Origin: Bacteroidota bacterium
Lineage (GTDB): Bacteria > Bacteroidota > Bacteroidia > JABDFU01
Assembly: GCA_013286805.1 (NCBI GenBank)
Contig: JABDEY010000015.1
Span: 1 to 37,117, forward strand
Length of the DNA stretch: 37,117 nt
Reading direction: 5' to 3'
Positions 18,697-31,925 of this stretch are shown here, in pieces (the first letter of the stretch is position 1; the number at the start of each line of letters is the position of its first letter). The notes beneath the pieces are model-generated. The model worked only from the letters and a program-made list of their open reading frames with translations, did no database searches and had not been told where the DNA came from. A program made the translations under genes and the position numbers.

Positions 18697-20526
18697 TTAA
18701 GCCTTTCCTTTAGGCGTTTTTTCAGACTCTTCCATTTCAGTTCTCAGCGCAGACAAAGAGGAGATATCACCCAGCGTGGTTTTCTCCATACTGTCTTTCA
18801 CCTTTTTAACTGCTTTTTTGGTGTCTTTGCCATCTGACTTGTGTCCTGCAGCAGCTCCGGATCTTTCTTCACCGATTTTATCATCGTGAATTTTGGTATG
18901 CGAAACGATAATCTTTTTGCTTTCCTTAACAAATTCCAACACCTTAAAATCAAGCGTCTCCTCTGTTTTGGCTGCTGTACCATCTGCCTTAATTAAATGA
19001 CGGCCAGGAGCAAATCCTTCTACGCCATATGGCAATGAAATAATAGCACCTTTTTCAGAAGTACTGATGACAGTTCCTTTGTGCACGGAGTCAAGCGTAA
19101 AGACCGTTTCAAATACTTCCCAGGGGTTTTCCTCCAGTTGTTTAACACCAAGGCTTAGCTTGCGGTTCTCTGCATCCACTTCCAGAATTACAGCTTCAAT
19201 TTTATCGCCTGTCTTAGCGAATTCATTCGGATGTTTTATTTTTTTAGACCAGGAGAGATCTGAAATGTGAATCAAACCATCTATCCCCTCTTCCAACTCT
19301 ACAAACAAACCAAAATTTGTTGCATTGCGGACAATCACAGAATGCTTGGACCCCTTTGGATATTTCTCCAGAATATTGGTCCATGGATCAGGCGTCAACT
19401 GCTTTATTCCCAGTGACATTTTACGTTCCTCACGGTTTAAAGTAAGAATGATTGCTTCCACTTCATCTCCTGCCTTCAAAAAGTCCTGAGCAGTGCGCAA
19501 ATGCTGTGACCATGACATTTCTGAAACGTGTATCAGGCCTTCAATACCAGCTGCGATCTCAATAAATGCGCCATAATCTGCAATGACAACGACTTTACCT
19601 TTTACCTTATCTCCAATTTTAATGTTGGTGTCCAGCGAATCCCATGGATGGGAAGTAAGTTGTTTAAGTCCAAGTGCAATACGTTTTTTATCATTGTCAA
19701 AATCTAGAATAACCACATTCAGTTTCTGATCGAGCTTAACAATTTCCTCCGGATGATTGATGCGTCCCCATGAGAGGTCAGTAATGTGAATCAAACCATC
19801 CACACCGCCCAGATCAATGAATACGCCATAAGAGGTAATGTTTTTAACAGTACCTTCCAGTACCTGTCCCTTTTCCAGCTTGGAGATGATCTCCTTCTTC
19901 TGCAGTTCAAGTTCCGCTTCAATCAATGCTTTATGTGATACAACAACGTTCCGGAATTCCTGGTTGATTTTTACTACCTTAAATTCCATTGTCTTGCCCA
20001 CGTAAATATCATAGTCACGTATAGGCTTAACATCAATCTGGGAACCTGGCAAAAATGCTTCAATACCAAATACATCTACAATTAAACCGCCTTTGGTACG
20101 GCATTTTACATATCCCTTGATGATTTCGTCTTTTGCAAGGGCCTCATTCACACGATCCCATGACTGCATGGAACGGGCTGTTTTATGAGAAAGAATCAGC
20201 TGTCCGTTTTTATCTTCCTGGCTCTCTACAAAAACCTCTACTTTATCACCGATTTTAAGATCCGGATTATACCTGAATTCCGATAATGGAACAACCCCAT
20301 CGGATTTAAAACCGATGTTCACCACTACTTCCTTGTGGTTTTTCGCTACAACTACACCTTCTACAATCTGCGCTTCAGTAACTGCGCTCAGTGTTTTGCC
20401 ATACATGGCATCCAGCTTATCCCTTTCGTCCTGGGAATAATTATCCTGTTTTTTTCCAATTGTATTCCAATCAAAACTTTCGAGCGTATTTATCGTCCCG
20501 TTTACTCCTTCTTTCACTTCTGACAT
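18697..20526 (-). CDS. rpsA: 30S ribosomal protein S1
   Basis: Multiple S1 domains (e.g. 'GQVLEGTVKNITSYGVFIDLGGVDGLIHITDLSWGRINHPEE', 'VKGKVVVIADYGAFIEIAAGIEGLIHVSEMSW'). Confidence 0.95.
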   Translation of the reverse strand: MSEVKEGVNGTINTLESFDWNTIGKKQDNYSQDERDKLDAMYGKTLSAVTEAQIVEGVVVAKNHKEVVVNIGFKSDGVVPLSEFRYNPDLKIGDKVEVFVESQEDKNGQLILSHKTARSMQSWDRVNEALAKDEIIKGYVKCRTKGGLIVDVFGIEAFLPGSQIDVKPIRDYDIYVGKTMEFKVVKINQEFRNVVVSHKALIEAELELQKKEIISKLEKGQVLEGTVKNITSYGVFIDLGGVDGLIHITDLSWGRINHPEEIVKLDQKLNVVILDFDNDKKRIALGLKQLTSHPWDSLDTNIKIGDKVKGKVVVIADYGAFIEIAAGIEGLIHVSEMSWSQHLRTAQDFLKAGDEVEAIILTLNREERKMSLGIKQLTPDPWTNILEKYPKGSKHSVIVRNATNFGLFVELEEGIDGLIHISDLSWSKKIKHPNEFAKTGDKIEAVILEVDAENRKLSLGVKQLEENPWEVFETVFTLDSVHKGTVISTSEKGAIISLPYGVEGFAPGRHLIKADGTAAKTEETLDFKVLEFVKESKKIIVSHTKIHDDKIGEERSGAAAGHKSDGKDTKKAVKKVKDSMEKTTLGDISSLSALRTEMEESEKTPKGKA

Positions 20527-20624
20527 TGTTTATTTTTTATTTGTATTCCGCTTGCCCAGGCTGCTTACGGAAGCTGTTTAACATTTATTTTTTACCCCTA
20601 TCCCGCCTGAAAAATAAGGGGTGG

Positions 20625-20655
20625 TAAACGTACGTCAATTTCTGTAATTTACAAA
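20625..20655 (-). promoter_or_regulatory. Candidate rpsA promoter (TTTG-N19-TAcgTTTA)
   Basis: Minus strand 'ctTTGtaaattacagaaattgacgTACGTTTAcc' with 19-nt spacer. Confidence 0.55.
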
Positions 20656-20660
20656 GCTTT

Positions 20661-22670
20661 CTAATCAAAAAATCTCCAGACAGCGCCAAATTTAAAGGCT
20701 GCATCGGTAAATGGGTAATGAGGGGCATAATAATAGGTAGTATAGCCCAGCCAGGAATTCAGGTTTTCATATTTTACAAATATCCGGGCCCTGCTTATCT
20801 TCAGATTCAAAAAAACGTCGACATAGGGGTAATTTCCTATTTCTTTCTGATTTTGAACATAAAACTGGCCCAAAGCCGGGGAATATCCATTGGCATAGTA
20901 ACTGGAGTTATAAAACACATCAAAGCCAATTTGCAAAGCTAATGCCTTCTTAAACAGCCTGTTTTCATAATAAAGGCTCTGTTCTGTTACCCAAGTGGGT
21001 AGCTGGATCGAGGACCCATCCGGCACATACTGATAGACAATTTTATTGCTGAAAACTACATGCCCAAGGTAAAATGCTTTTTGGATCTGACCTGCAAATC
21101 CTTGAATTACAGACGATTGCTGCTCAGGGACAAAACTGGTTGAAAAATCAGCTGTTTGATTCTGAACTAAATACACAAAATTCTTATACTGAAAAGTGGA
21201 AACGCCCAATTCCAGCTTGTATTTTGACAAACGGTAGTACAGATTAGCGTTAATTGCATTTATATTGCTGAACTGGTTCGTCCACACGTAAAGGGTGGAA
21301 TAATTATTCAGGTATAAAAAGTCCGGCTTCCTGTCAGTATAACTGCCAGTAAATCCAATCGATTGAGAAGTATCCGTTAAATTAAACCGAAAGAATAAAT
21401 TCAAACTATTGTCCCCGGAATTATAACCGCTGAAAACGTATTCACCTCTGATTCCATAAGCAAACTTGCTTATATTGTAATTATACAGTTCAGCTTTAGC
21501 TATAAAATCATTAAAAATCTGTTCATTGGTTTTTAATTTATTCGAATCCAATCCCTGCAATTGAGCCAATCGTGTATATTGTTGCTTTACTCCTGCTTCA
21601 ATACCTAAGTTTCTAAAGCTTCCATCCCGTTTATTGGCCAATAACCTCCAGGAAAGTTCATTCTCAAATCTGAAAATATAGGTTGAATCGTACGTTCGTA
21701 AATAGCCGTTGTACACATTATTATAAAAACCTGGTTCAAGGCCAGGATCCGAATAAGTAAATAACTCATCCTGAATTAAAAACGAATGCGACAAAACAGA
21801 GGTTGGCAGCACTCTCGTTCGTTTGGAAGTATCACTTATACTTCGCGCTGGCCCTAAATTCAGGTACTGCTTCAGAAAAAAACTTCTGCTTCTGTATCGC
21901 CTGCTGGCACTATCCAGATTAATGTTCAACAGATTTCGATCCTGCAAAGGCGCGTCCTCAAATGTAGAATCATTTTTAATTCCTCCGTTTTCTGAGTTTT
22001 TAAGGCTATTGATGATCGCATTGGAAATGAGAAAATAACGTTTATTGGTAGTAGTATAATTTCCGGAAAGCGCAAAATCGGTATGATTGGTACTTTGTCT
22101 CAGGTAAAAACCATCGGAACGGATGCGCATAAACTTAGCTGTCAGATTCAGGTTTTTGTTTATGTTTTGTGAGTGAATGAAATTGGAATACAATTCGTTC
22201 TTGGCACCGATTAAAAAAAACAACTCTGTATATGGAGTGTGTGTATTGTAATATTCCATCTGACGGGGCTGGTAGGTATAGGCAGAGAAGTTGTTCGCAG
22301 CATAATTAAATCCCAAATCAGTTGAGGGAACAGGGAAATAAAGATTAGTTATAGCAAGACCACTGTTTCCAAGATTATACCGGTCACGGTATCGCTGTAA
22401 GGTATTAAGCGAACTGTCCGGAATCAGAAAAACGTTTGATTGCTTGTCAAATGCTTCTTCATATTTATAAGATGTCTTTGGGGGCTTAACTATGGAATCG
22501 GAAGGTGTGCGGCTTGTGGCCTCTAAACAAAGGGCTGTAAAAAAAACGACTATGAGCAGGCGGTTAAAATTCATTCTAAAAAGCTGGTGACCAAAAGTAG
22601 ATTTAATTTTAATCATGCCCGCCTTAGTCGTTCTGTTTTTATTTGTAGTTAAGACCGTTTCGCTTTTCAA
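20661..22670 (-). CDS. Putative porin (Bacteroidota PF14121-like beta-barrel)
   Basis: 669 aa, signal-anchor near N-terminus, 'TPYTELFFLIGAKNELYSNFIHSQNINKNLNL', long aromatic-rich beta-barrel, C-terminal '...YYYAPHYPFTDAAFKFGAVWRFFD' ending in an aromatic OM-type strand. Confidence 0.8.
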   Translation of the reverse strand: MKSETVLTTNKNRTTKAGMIKIKSTFGHQLFRMNFNRLLIVVFFTALCLEATSRTPSDSIVKPPKTSYKYEEAFDKQSNVFLIPDSSLNTLQRYRDRYNLGNSGLAITNLYFPVPSTDLGFNYAANNFSAYTYQPRQMEYYNTHTPYTELFFLIGAKNELYSNFIHSQNINKNLNLTAKFMRIRSDGFYLRQSTNHTDFALSGNYTTTNKRYFLISNAIINSLKNSENGGIKNDSTFEDAPLQDRNLLNINLDSASRRYRSRSFFLKQYLNLGPARSISDTSKRTRVLPTSVLSHSFLIQDELFTYSDPGLEPGFYNNVYNGYLRTYDSTYIFRFENELSWRLLANKRDGSFRNLGIEAGVKQQYTRLAQLQGLDSNKLKTNEQIFNDFIAKAELYNYNISKFAYGIRGEYVFSGYNSGDNSLNLFFRFNLTDTSQSIGFTGSYTDRKPDFLYLNNYSTLYVWTNQFSNINAINANLYYRLSKYKLELGVSTFQYKNFVYLVQNQTADFSTSFVPEQQSSVIQGFAGQIQKAFYLGHVVFSNKIVYQYVPDGSSIQLPTWVTEQSLYYENRLFKKALALQIGFDVFYNSSYYANGYSPALGQFYVQNQKEIGNYPYVDVFLNLKISRARIFVKYENLNSWLGYTTYYYAPHYPFTDAAFKFGAVWRFFD

Positions 22671-22728
22671 GAACCATGCCTATTTCTCCAGCGCCCTCAA
22701 ACAGGTATAACACCCTGAAGCGGGTGTA

Positions 22729-22801
22729 AAATAGACTAAGCATTGCTTCGCAAGCAAGTCTATTTAAAAAAAAAGTCCCTTCCGAATTAACGGAAGGGAC
22801 T
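22729..22801 (-). terminator. Tandem terminators of the rRNA operon
   Basis: Minus strand: AGTCCCTTCCG-ttaatt-CGGAAGGGACT followed by a ~10-nt T tract, then a second stem AAATAGACT/AGTCTATTT (with inner TTGCTT/AAGCAA) followed by T's. Confidence 0.9.
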
Positions 22802-22806
22802 AAAAT

Positions 22807-22914
<108 letters not shown>

Positions 22915-23009
22915 AAAAAGGTACTCCGTTTGTGCGGAGTAATTTCATAAAGACATATAAAGAAAGAAAATACACACAGTAAATAACCAAATGAATAATT
23001 TGTTCATGA

Positions 23010-25900
<2,891 letters not shown>

Positions 25901-25982
25901 CTCTTATTCAAATAGTTAATTACTATTTGTGTATTTTCTTTCAATATGTCAAAGAACTTATTCTGCCAACAGGGCAGCTAAG

Positions 25983-26056
25983 TGGAGAATAACGGATTCG
26001 AACCGATGACCCCCTGCGTGCAAGGCAGGTGCTCTAGCCAGCTGAGCTAATTCCCC
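25983..26056 (-). tRNA. tRNA-Ala (TGC)
   Basis: GGGGAATTAGCTCAGCTGGCTAGAGCACCTGCCTTGCACGCAGGGGGTCATCGGTTCGAATCCGTTATTCTCCA; anticodon TGC; CCA not encoded. Confidence 0.95.
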
Positions 26057-26071
26057 AATTCGAGTTGATGG

Positions 26072-26145
26072 TAGTCCCGAGCAGATTTGAACTGCTGACC
26101 CCTACATTATCAGTGTAGTGCTCTAACCAACTGAGCTACGGGACT
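26072..26145 (-). tRNA. tRNA-Ile (GAT)
   Basis: AGTCCCGTAGCTCAGTTGGTTAGAGCACTACACTGATAATGTAGGGGTCAGCAGTTCAAATCTGCTCGGGACTA; anticodon GAT. Confidence 0.95.
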
Positions 26146-26287
26146 ATTTTATCCTTTCGCGCTATTGGGTAAATACACCCCTGAGCTCGTTATTGGGTAT
26201 TGTAAAAATAATTGAAGCAAAAAAAGGAGAGTAAGTAACATTCAGATATCGGTTACCCGTTATTCCGAATAAACAAATCTTCTCTAG

Positions 26288-27808
<1,521 letters not shown>

Positions 27809-28034
27809 AAGTTTGATAATGTTTCCAATTTAATGGAATGCTTCAAGATTTGTTACTCATTGTTTTGCAAATAAAAATCTGCATAACATAGGTTACTTAC
27901 CTATTCCTTTTTTGTGCTTCAATATTTTCAAAGAACGTTTAGTAAATATAGATTTCCGTTTCCGGAACACTACTAAATAAACTAATTCGGAACTAAATGA
28001 ACTTTCTAAATAATCCCTTTTTTCTAAGGGAGGG

Positions 28035-28065
28035 CAAAGATACAAAGCTTTTTTACTTCTGCAAA
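28035..28065 (-). promoter_or_regulatory. rRNA operon promoter (Bacteroidota consensus TTTG-N19-TAnnTTTG)
   Basis: Minus strand 'agTTTGcagaagtaaaaaagctttgTATCTTTGccctcc': exact -33 TTTG and -7 TAnnTTTG with 19-nt spacer, ~230 bp upstream of 16S. Confidence 0.85.
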
Positions 28066-28133
28066 CTTTATTACGAAATTATTATAAAATAGTTATATTT
28101 ATCATAACATACTGATTATCAGCATGAAAAAAT

Positions 28134-28844
28134 TCAAGGATTGCCGGCAGAAACCGGAATAATTCTTCCATTGAAAAAAGAACGTGCTGTTAAGGCAAAT
28201 TCTGCAACGTAAAGCGCCATTTGAGCAGCTGATACCGGAGCCTGAAAACCCGGGAAAGCTTCCTGCAGCATTTCCGTCTGAACAGCCCCAAGCGCAAGGC
28301 AGTTAACGGAAATGTTAAATTCTTTTAACTCTTCTGCAAGGCATTCGGTCAATATACCAAGGGCTCCCTTACTGGAACTGTATGCTGAAAGTCCGGAAAA
28401 CTTGATTGTCCCCCCTACTCCTCCCATGCTTCCTATCGTAACAACATGAGCTCCTGATGTCGCCTTGGTTAAAAGCGGTACTAAATCACGGACCAGTTTA
28501 AACAAACTGAACACGTTGACTTTATAAATATACTCAAGATCTGTATCCGTGATTTGCTGCACAGGCTTATTGACAAGCGTTCCAGCTGCATGGATGATCA
28601 CATCAATGGAAGAAAATTGCTTTTGAATCTGAGGCAACAGGTATCCCTTTGTGTCAACAGTAGACAGATCTGCCGCAAGGATATGCACGGAATCCGGATT
28701 GATTTTTTCACATTCCTGTTTGAGTTGTTTCAGAGCACGGTCGTTGCGGGAAAGGGCAATAATCCGGCATCCGGGGTTTGCTGCAAGAACCTTCACTGTC
28801 TCATATCCTATACCCCGGCTTGCACCTGTTACAATAATGTTCAT
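28134..28844 (-). CDS. Short-chain dehydrogenase/reductase (SDR)
   Basis: 'MNIIVTGASRGIGYETVKVLA' (TGxxxGIG), 'IHAAGTL', 'YSSSKGAL' (YxxxK). Confidence 0.93.
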   Translation of the reverse strand: MNIIVTGASRGIGYETVKVLAANPGCRIIALSRNDRALKQLKQECEKINPDSVHILAADLSTVDTKGYLLPQIQKQFSSIDVIIHAAGTLVNKPVQQITDTDLEYIYKVNVFSLFKLVRDLVPLLTKATSGAHVVTIGSMGGVGGTIKFSGLSAYSSSKGALGILTECLAEELKEFNISVNCLALGAVQTEMLQEAFPGFQAPVSAAQMALYVAEFALTARSFFNGRIIPVSAGNP

Positions 28845-28887
28845 TCGAATTAAGTTCTATGCTTTGGTGAATATACTGCTTATAGAT

Positions 28888-29064
28888 ACGAATAAACCCG
28901 CTTTTGAGGGTTCATAAGCTCCTATAAAATTAAATATAATAATGCGAATAAACCCGCTTTTGCGGGTTCATAAGCTCCTATAAAATTAAATATAATAATG
29001 CGAATAAACCCGCTTTTGCGGGTTCATAAGCTCCTATAAAATTAAATATAATAATGCGAATAAA
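28888..29064. repeat. 56-bp tandem repeat array, three units plus a partial fourth
   Basis: Units start at 28888, 28944 and 29000, partial at 29056. Units 2 and 3 are identical (GCGAATAAACCCGCTTTTGCGGGTTCATAAGCTCCTATAAAATTAAATATAATAAT); unit 1 has two substitutions. Each carries an AACCCGC-TTTT-GCGGGTT hairpin. Confidence 0.97.
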
Positions 29065-29083
29065 TGTCTTAAATTTACAAATC

Positions 29084-29671
29084 ATGAGATTAAAGCCAAT
29101 TTATTTTTTGTTGCTGATAAGTATTTCAAGCCTGGGGCTGAAAGCTCAGGATATGGATTATACTCAGCCGACTCCTGCCAAAGACCAGCCAGTCCGTCAC
29201 AGGGGAGTTCCTGCCTCCACTTCCCTGTTCGATCCGAATAAATTATTCTGGGGTGGTGATCTTGGTGCTTATTTCTCATTCTTCACGGAGATTAGTTTTT
29301 CACCGCTTATCGGCTATCGGATTACGGATCGTCTGGAAGTTGGTATTCGGGGAACTTATATGTACTTCAATGATCATGACTACAATTCCACGTCAAGTTT
29401 TTACGGAGCCAGTGTTTTTGGCAGAGTAATTATTGTCAATAATTTTTTTATCCAGGGTGAATACGAAGTGCTGAATATGCCCTCGGAAGATTTCATAGGA
29501 ACCCGTGCAAACAAGAATTTTACATTTGCGGGAGTAGGCTTTAAAAGACCTATTGGCCCTAATTCATATACCACCCTGGTAGCATTGTGGGATCTAAATT
29601 ATAATGCTGATTATTCCTCTTCCCCCTATTTCCAGCCCGACATACGTATTGGCTTTAATTTTGGGTTTTAA
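29084..29671 (+). CDS. Outer-membrane beta-barrel-like hypothetical protein
   Basis: Signal peptide MRLKPIYFLLLISISSLGLKAQ; barrel-like alternation; C-terminal '...DIRIGFNFGF'. Track ORF begins at 29054 inside the repeat array; ATG 29084 gives a proper signal peptide. Confidence 0.75.
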   Translation: MRLKPIYFLLLISISSLGLKAQDMDYTQPTPAKDQPVRHRGVPASTSLFDPNKLFWGGDLGAYFSFFTEISFSPLIGYRITDRLEVGIRGTYMYFNDHDYNSTSSFYGASVFGRVIIVNNFFIQGEYEVLNMPSEDFIGTRANKNFTFAGVGFKRPIGPNSYTTLVALWDLNYNADYSSSPYFQPDIRIGFNFGF

Positions 29672-29674
29672 TTG

Positions 29675-30574
29675 ATGAAGCGGTTTGTGGTTATTCTTGT
29701 TGGGGTTTTCACAATTTGCCACCACCCCTCTTTCAGCCAGACTACCTCGGACAATTCTATCCAATTAAGTTCTCCATTTGATCTGTACGGTCCAAAAAAC
29801 GCCGCTGTTTACAAAAATCTCAAAGAAGCACTAAAGGATAATGTAAGTGTATACAAATTGAATCTGACCAATCAGACTCCTGACCCTAAACTTTATTCCA
29901 GACTTGGCAAACTCAGTAACCTGCAAGCCTTGATGCTTGGATACAACAATCTGAGCATATTGCCGGAAGAAATTGGAGGTTTAAGCAGTTTGCTTTTTTT
30001 TTCAAGCAGAGGCAATGAATTAAAGTCACTTCCAAAAAGTATTGGGAATTTAAGCAACCTGATGCGAATGGAACTTTACGATACCCACTTTGATTCTCTG
30101 CCACAGGAAATGGGCTATTTGCGGCACCTGAAAATTTTTCATGTCCAAAGCAATAAGGCGGATACACTTACTATTCCATCTGCCTTTGGTTATATTAACT
30201 CCCTGACGGAAGTTCTGTTTTACAACTGTGTGTTGAATAAATTCCCATCCGAATTTGGCAGGCTCAATAATTTAAAATCGCTTACACTTGTTGAATGCAG
30301 GCTGAAAGAAGTACCTCCGGCTATCTCCCATTTGAATGGTCTGGAAGAATTGGTATTGGATAATAACTTATTGGAACGACTTCCATTGGAAATTTATCAT
30401 TTCAAAGAGCTGCAGTACTTATCTGTTAAGAATAACAAACTGAATAAATTATCTGAGCATATCTGTTACCTGAAGAGTTTAAACACCCTTGATATTCGCG
30501 GGAATCAGATTACTGAATCGGATGTGGCTGTAATTAAGGCTTTGCTGCCTGGGTGCAAAGTGATTTGGAAATAA
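29675..30574 (+). CDS. Leucine-rich repeat protein, secreted
   Basis: Repeated 'L.....L..L.L..N.L..LP..I..L..L' pattern, signal peptide. The track start 29672 is TTG; the adjacent ATG at 29675 is preferred. Confidence 0.9.
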   Translation: MKRFVVILVGVFTICHHPSFSQTTSDNSIQLSSPFDLYGPKNAAVYKNLKEALKDNVSVYKLNLTNQTPDPKLYSRLGKLSNLQALMLGYNNLSILPEEIGGLSSLLFFSSRGNELKSLPKSIGNLSNLMRMELYDTHFDSLPQEMGYLRHLKIFHVQSNKADTLTIPSAFGYINSLTEVLFYNCVLNKFPSEFGRLNNLKSLTLVECRLKEVPPAISHLNGLEELVLDNNLLERLPLEIYHFKELQYLSVKNNKLNKLSEHICYLKSLNTLDIRGNQITESDVAVIKALLPGCKVIWK

Positions 30575-30576
30575 GT

Positions 30577-30592
30577 TTGTACCCAAGTACAA
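30577..30592 (+). terminator. Short inverted repeat after LRR gene (weak terminator or operator)
   Basis: TTGTAC-CCAA-GTACAA followed by TTTTAT, 2 nt after the stop codon. Confidence 0.4.
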
Positions 30593-30672
30593 TTTTATAC
30601 TTAGACGATCCCGGCATCCTTCGTTTTACTTTCGTGACCTTAATAGTAAAACCAAGAGCTGTTTTAGGCAAT

Positions 30673-30736
30673 TTTATAATGGTTAAAATCCTGCGCATTA
30701 AAGGCCTCTAATGGATAACATACTAACCATTATAAA
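30673..30736. promoter_or_regulatory. Operator-like inverted repeat upstream of HTH gene
   Basis: Perfect 13-bp arms TTTATAATGGTTA (30673-30685) and TAACCATTATAAA (30724-30736), plus an internal TAATGG (30709-30714) that forms TAATGG-N12-CCATTA with the right arm. Confidence 0.55.
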
Positions 30737-30752
30737 TTGACGATAAATAGAC

Positions 30753-31121
30753 ATGTTTCCATCTGATTCTGAGATACTGGCCGTCGTAGGGGAAAACATC
30801 AGGCTCGCCCGGTTGGGCAGAAGATTAACCGCAGAACAGGTCGCAAAAATGTCAGAGATTAGCCGATCGACATTAAGGCAGGTTGAAAAAGGGGCAGCGA
30901 ACGTTTCAATGGGTAAATATTGCAAGGTGTTGGTTATACTCGGGCTGCAAAACGATTTGTTAAAAATTGGTGCTGAGGATTTTGAAGGAAGAAAATCCAA
31001 AGAATGGGGTCTGAAGATCAAAAAAAGAGCCCGTCAAGGTAAGATAACTGGACAAGCATACAGCGATCAAAATAATAAAAAGGATTGCGGGTCTTTTCTG
31101 AAATTGCAAGGCGAATTATAG
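30753..31121 (+). CDS. XRE/HipB-like helix-turn-helix protein
   Basis: 'IGENIRLARLGRRLTAEQVAKMSEISRSTLRQVEKGAANVSMGKYCKVLVILGLQNDLLKIGAEDFEGRKSKEWGLKIKKRA' resembles HipB-type antitoxins; short lysine/asparagine-rich tail. Confidence 0.85.
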   Translation: MFPSDSEILAVVGENIRLARLGRRLTAEQVAKMSEISRSTLRQVEKGAANVSMGKYCKVLVILGLQNDLLKIGAEDFEGRKSKEWGLKIKKRARQGKITGQAYSDQNNKKDCGSFLKLQGEL

Positions 31122-31174
31122 AATTCTTACACCTCCCTAAATTTTGAGTGTAGCGCGGAAAACAAGAGGTCCAG

Positions 31175-31867
31175 CTAATATTTTAATACCCCTCCCCACA
31201 GTCCCATCTGCTGTAAAATCCATTCTTGACGGGAGCGCAGGTATTGACCCGGATGCGTGGCAATTAATATTCTCGGGTTGGGCAAAGTCGCAGCCAGTAA
31301 TGCCGCCTCACTGTTTAATAGTGTTTTTGAAGATTTATTAAAAAAGTGCTGTGCGGCCATTTCTGACCCGTACACTCCATCCCCCATCTCAATAATATTC
31401 AGGTAAACTTCCATAATGCGTTGCTTACTCCAGCAGCATTCGATCAAAAAAGTGAAGTACGCCTCAAGGCCTTTGCGCAGCCAGCTTCTTCCGGACCACA
31501 AAAATAGATTTTTTGCAGTTTGCTGGCTTATGGTACTGGCTCCTCGTTTTGCTTTATGGCTTTTATTAAAATCCATTGCTTTTTCAATTGCTCCAAAATC
31601 GAAACCACGGTGTCCCAGAAAATTCTGATCTTCTGAACAGACAACGGCGAGTTGCAGGTTGTTGCTGATTTTGTCCAGTGAAACCCAGTTGTATTTAAGT
31701 ATCAACTGTTTTCCACCCATTTTTTGCTCTACACAACGGGTTAGCATGAGTGGTGTGAACGGAACAGGAAGCCACCTGAAAATCAAAACACTTAATAAGC
31801 TTATTACTAAAAAAGCAATTAAAAATTTTAATAAAACATTTCGGAGTTTTCGCAAAAATAGTTTCAT
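31175..31867 (-). CDS. mtgA: Monofunctional biosynthetic peptidoglycan transglycosylase
   Basis: GT51 motifs 'AVVCSEDQNFLGHRGFDFGAI', 'RGASTISQQTAKNLFLW', 'KQRIMEVYLNIIEMGDGVYGSEMAAQHFF'. Confidence 0.95.
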   Translation of the reverse strand: MKLFLRKLRNVLLKFLIAFLVISLLSVLIFRWLPVPFTPLMLTRCVEQKMGGKQLILKYNWVSLDKISNNLQLAVVCSEDQNFLGHRGFDFGAIEKAMDFNKSHKAKRGASTISQQTAKNLFLWSGRSWLRKGLEAYFTFLIECCWSKQRIMEVYLNIIEMGDGVYGSEMAAQHFFNKSSKTLLNSEAALLAATLPNPRILIATHPGQYLRSRQEWILQQMGLWGGVLKY

Positions 31868-31925
31868 CAGACCATTGAATTATCTTCAAACCGCCACCAA
31901 TCAAACTACTCTCTTACTGCTAACC

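Noticed and set aside
22922-22941. TACTCCG/CGGAGTA hairpin in the 23S-5S spacer
   Set aside because: Likely an ordinary rRNA processing or spacer hairpin; no reason to consider it novel.
28888-29064. Possible CRISPR array
   Set aside because: Units are contiguous 56-bp tandem repeats with no unique spacers and no cas genes nearby.
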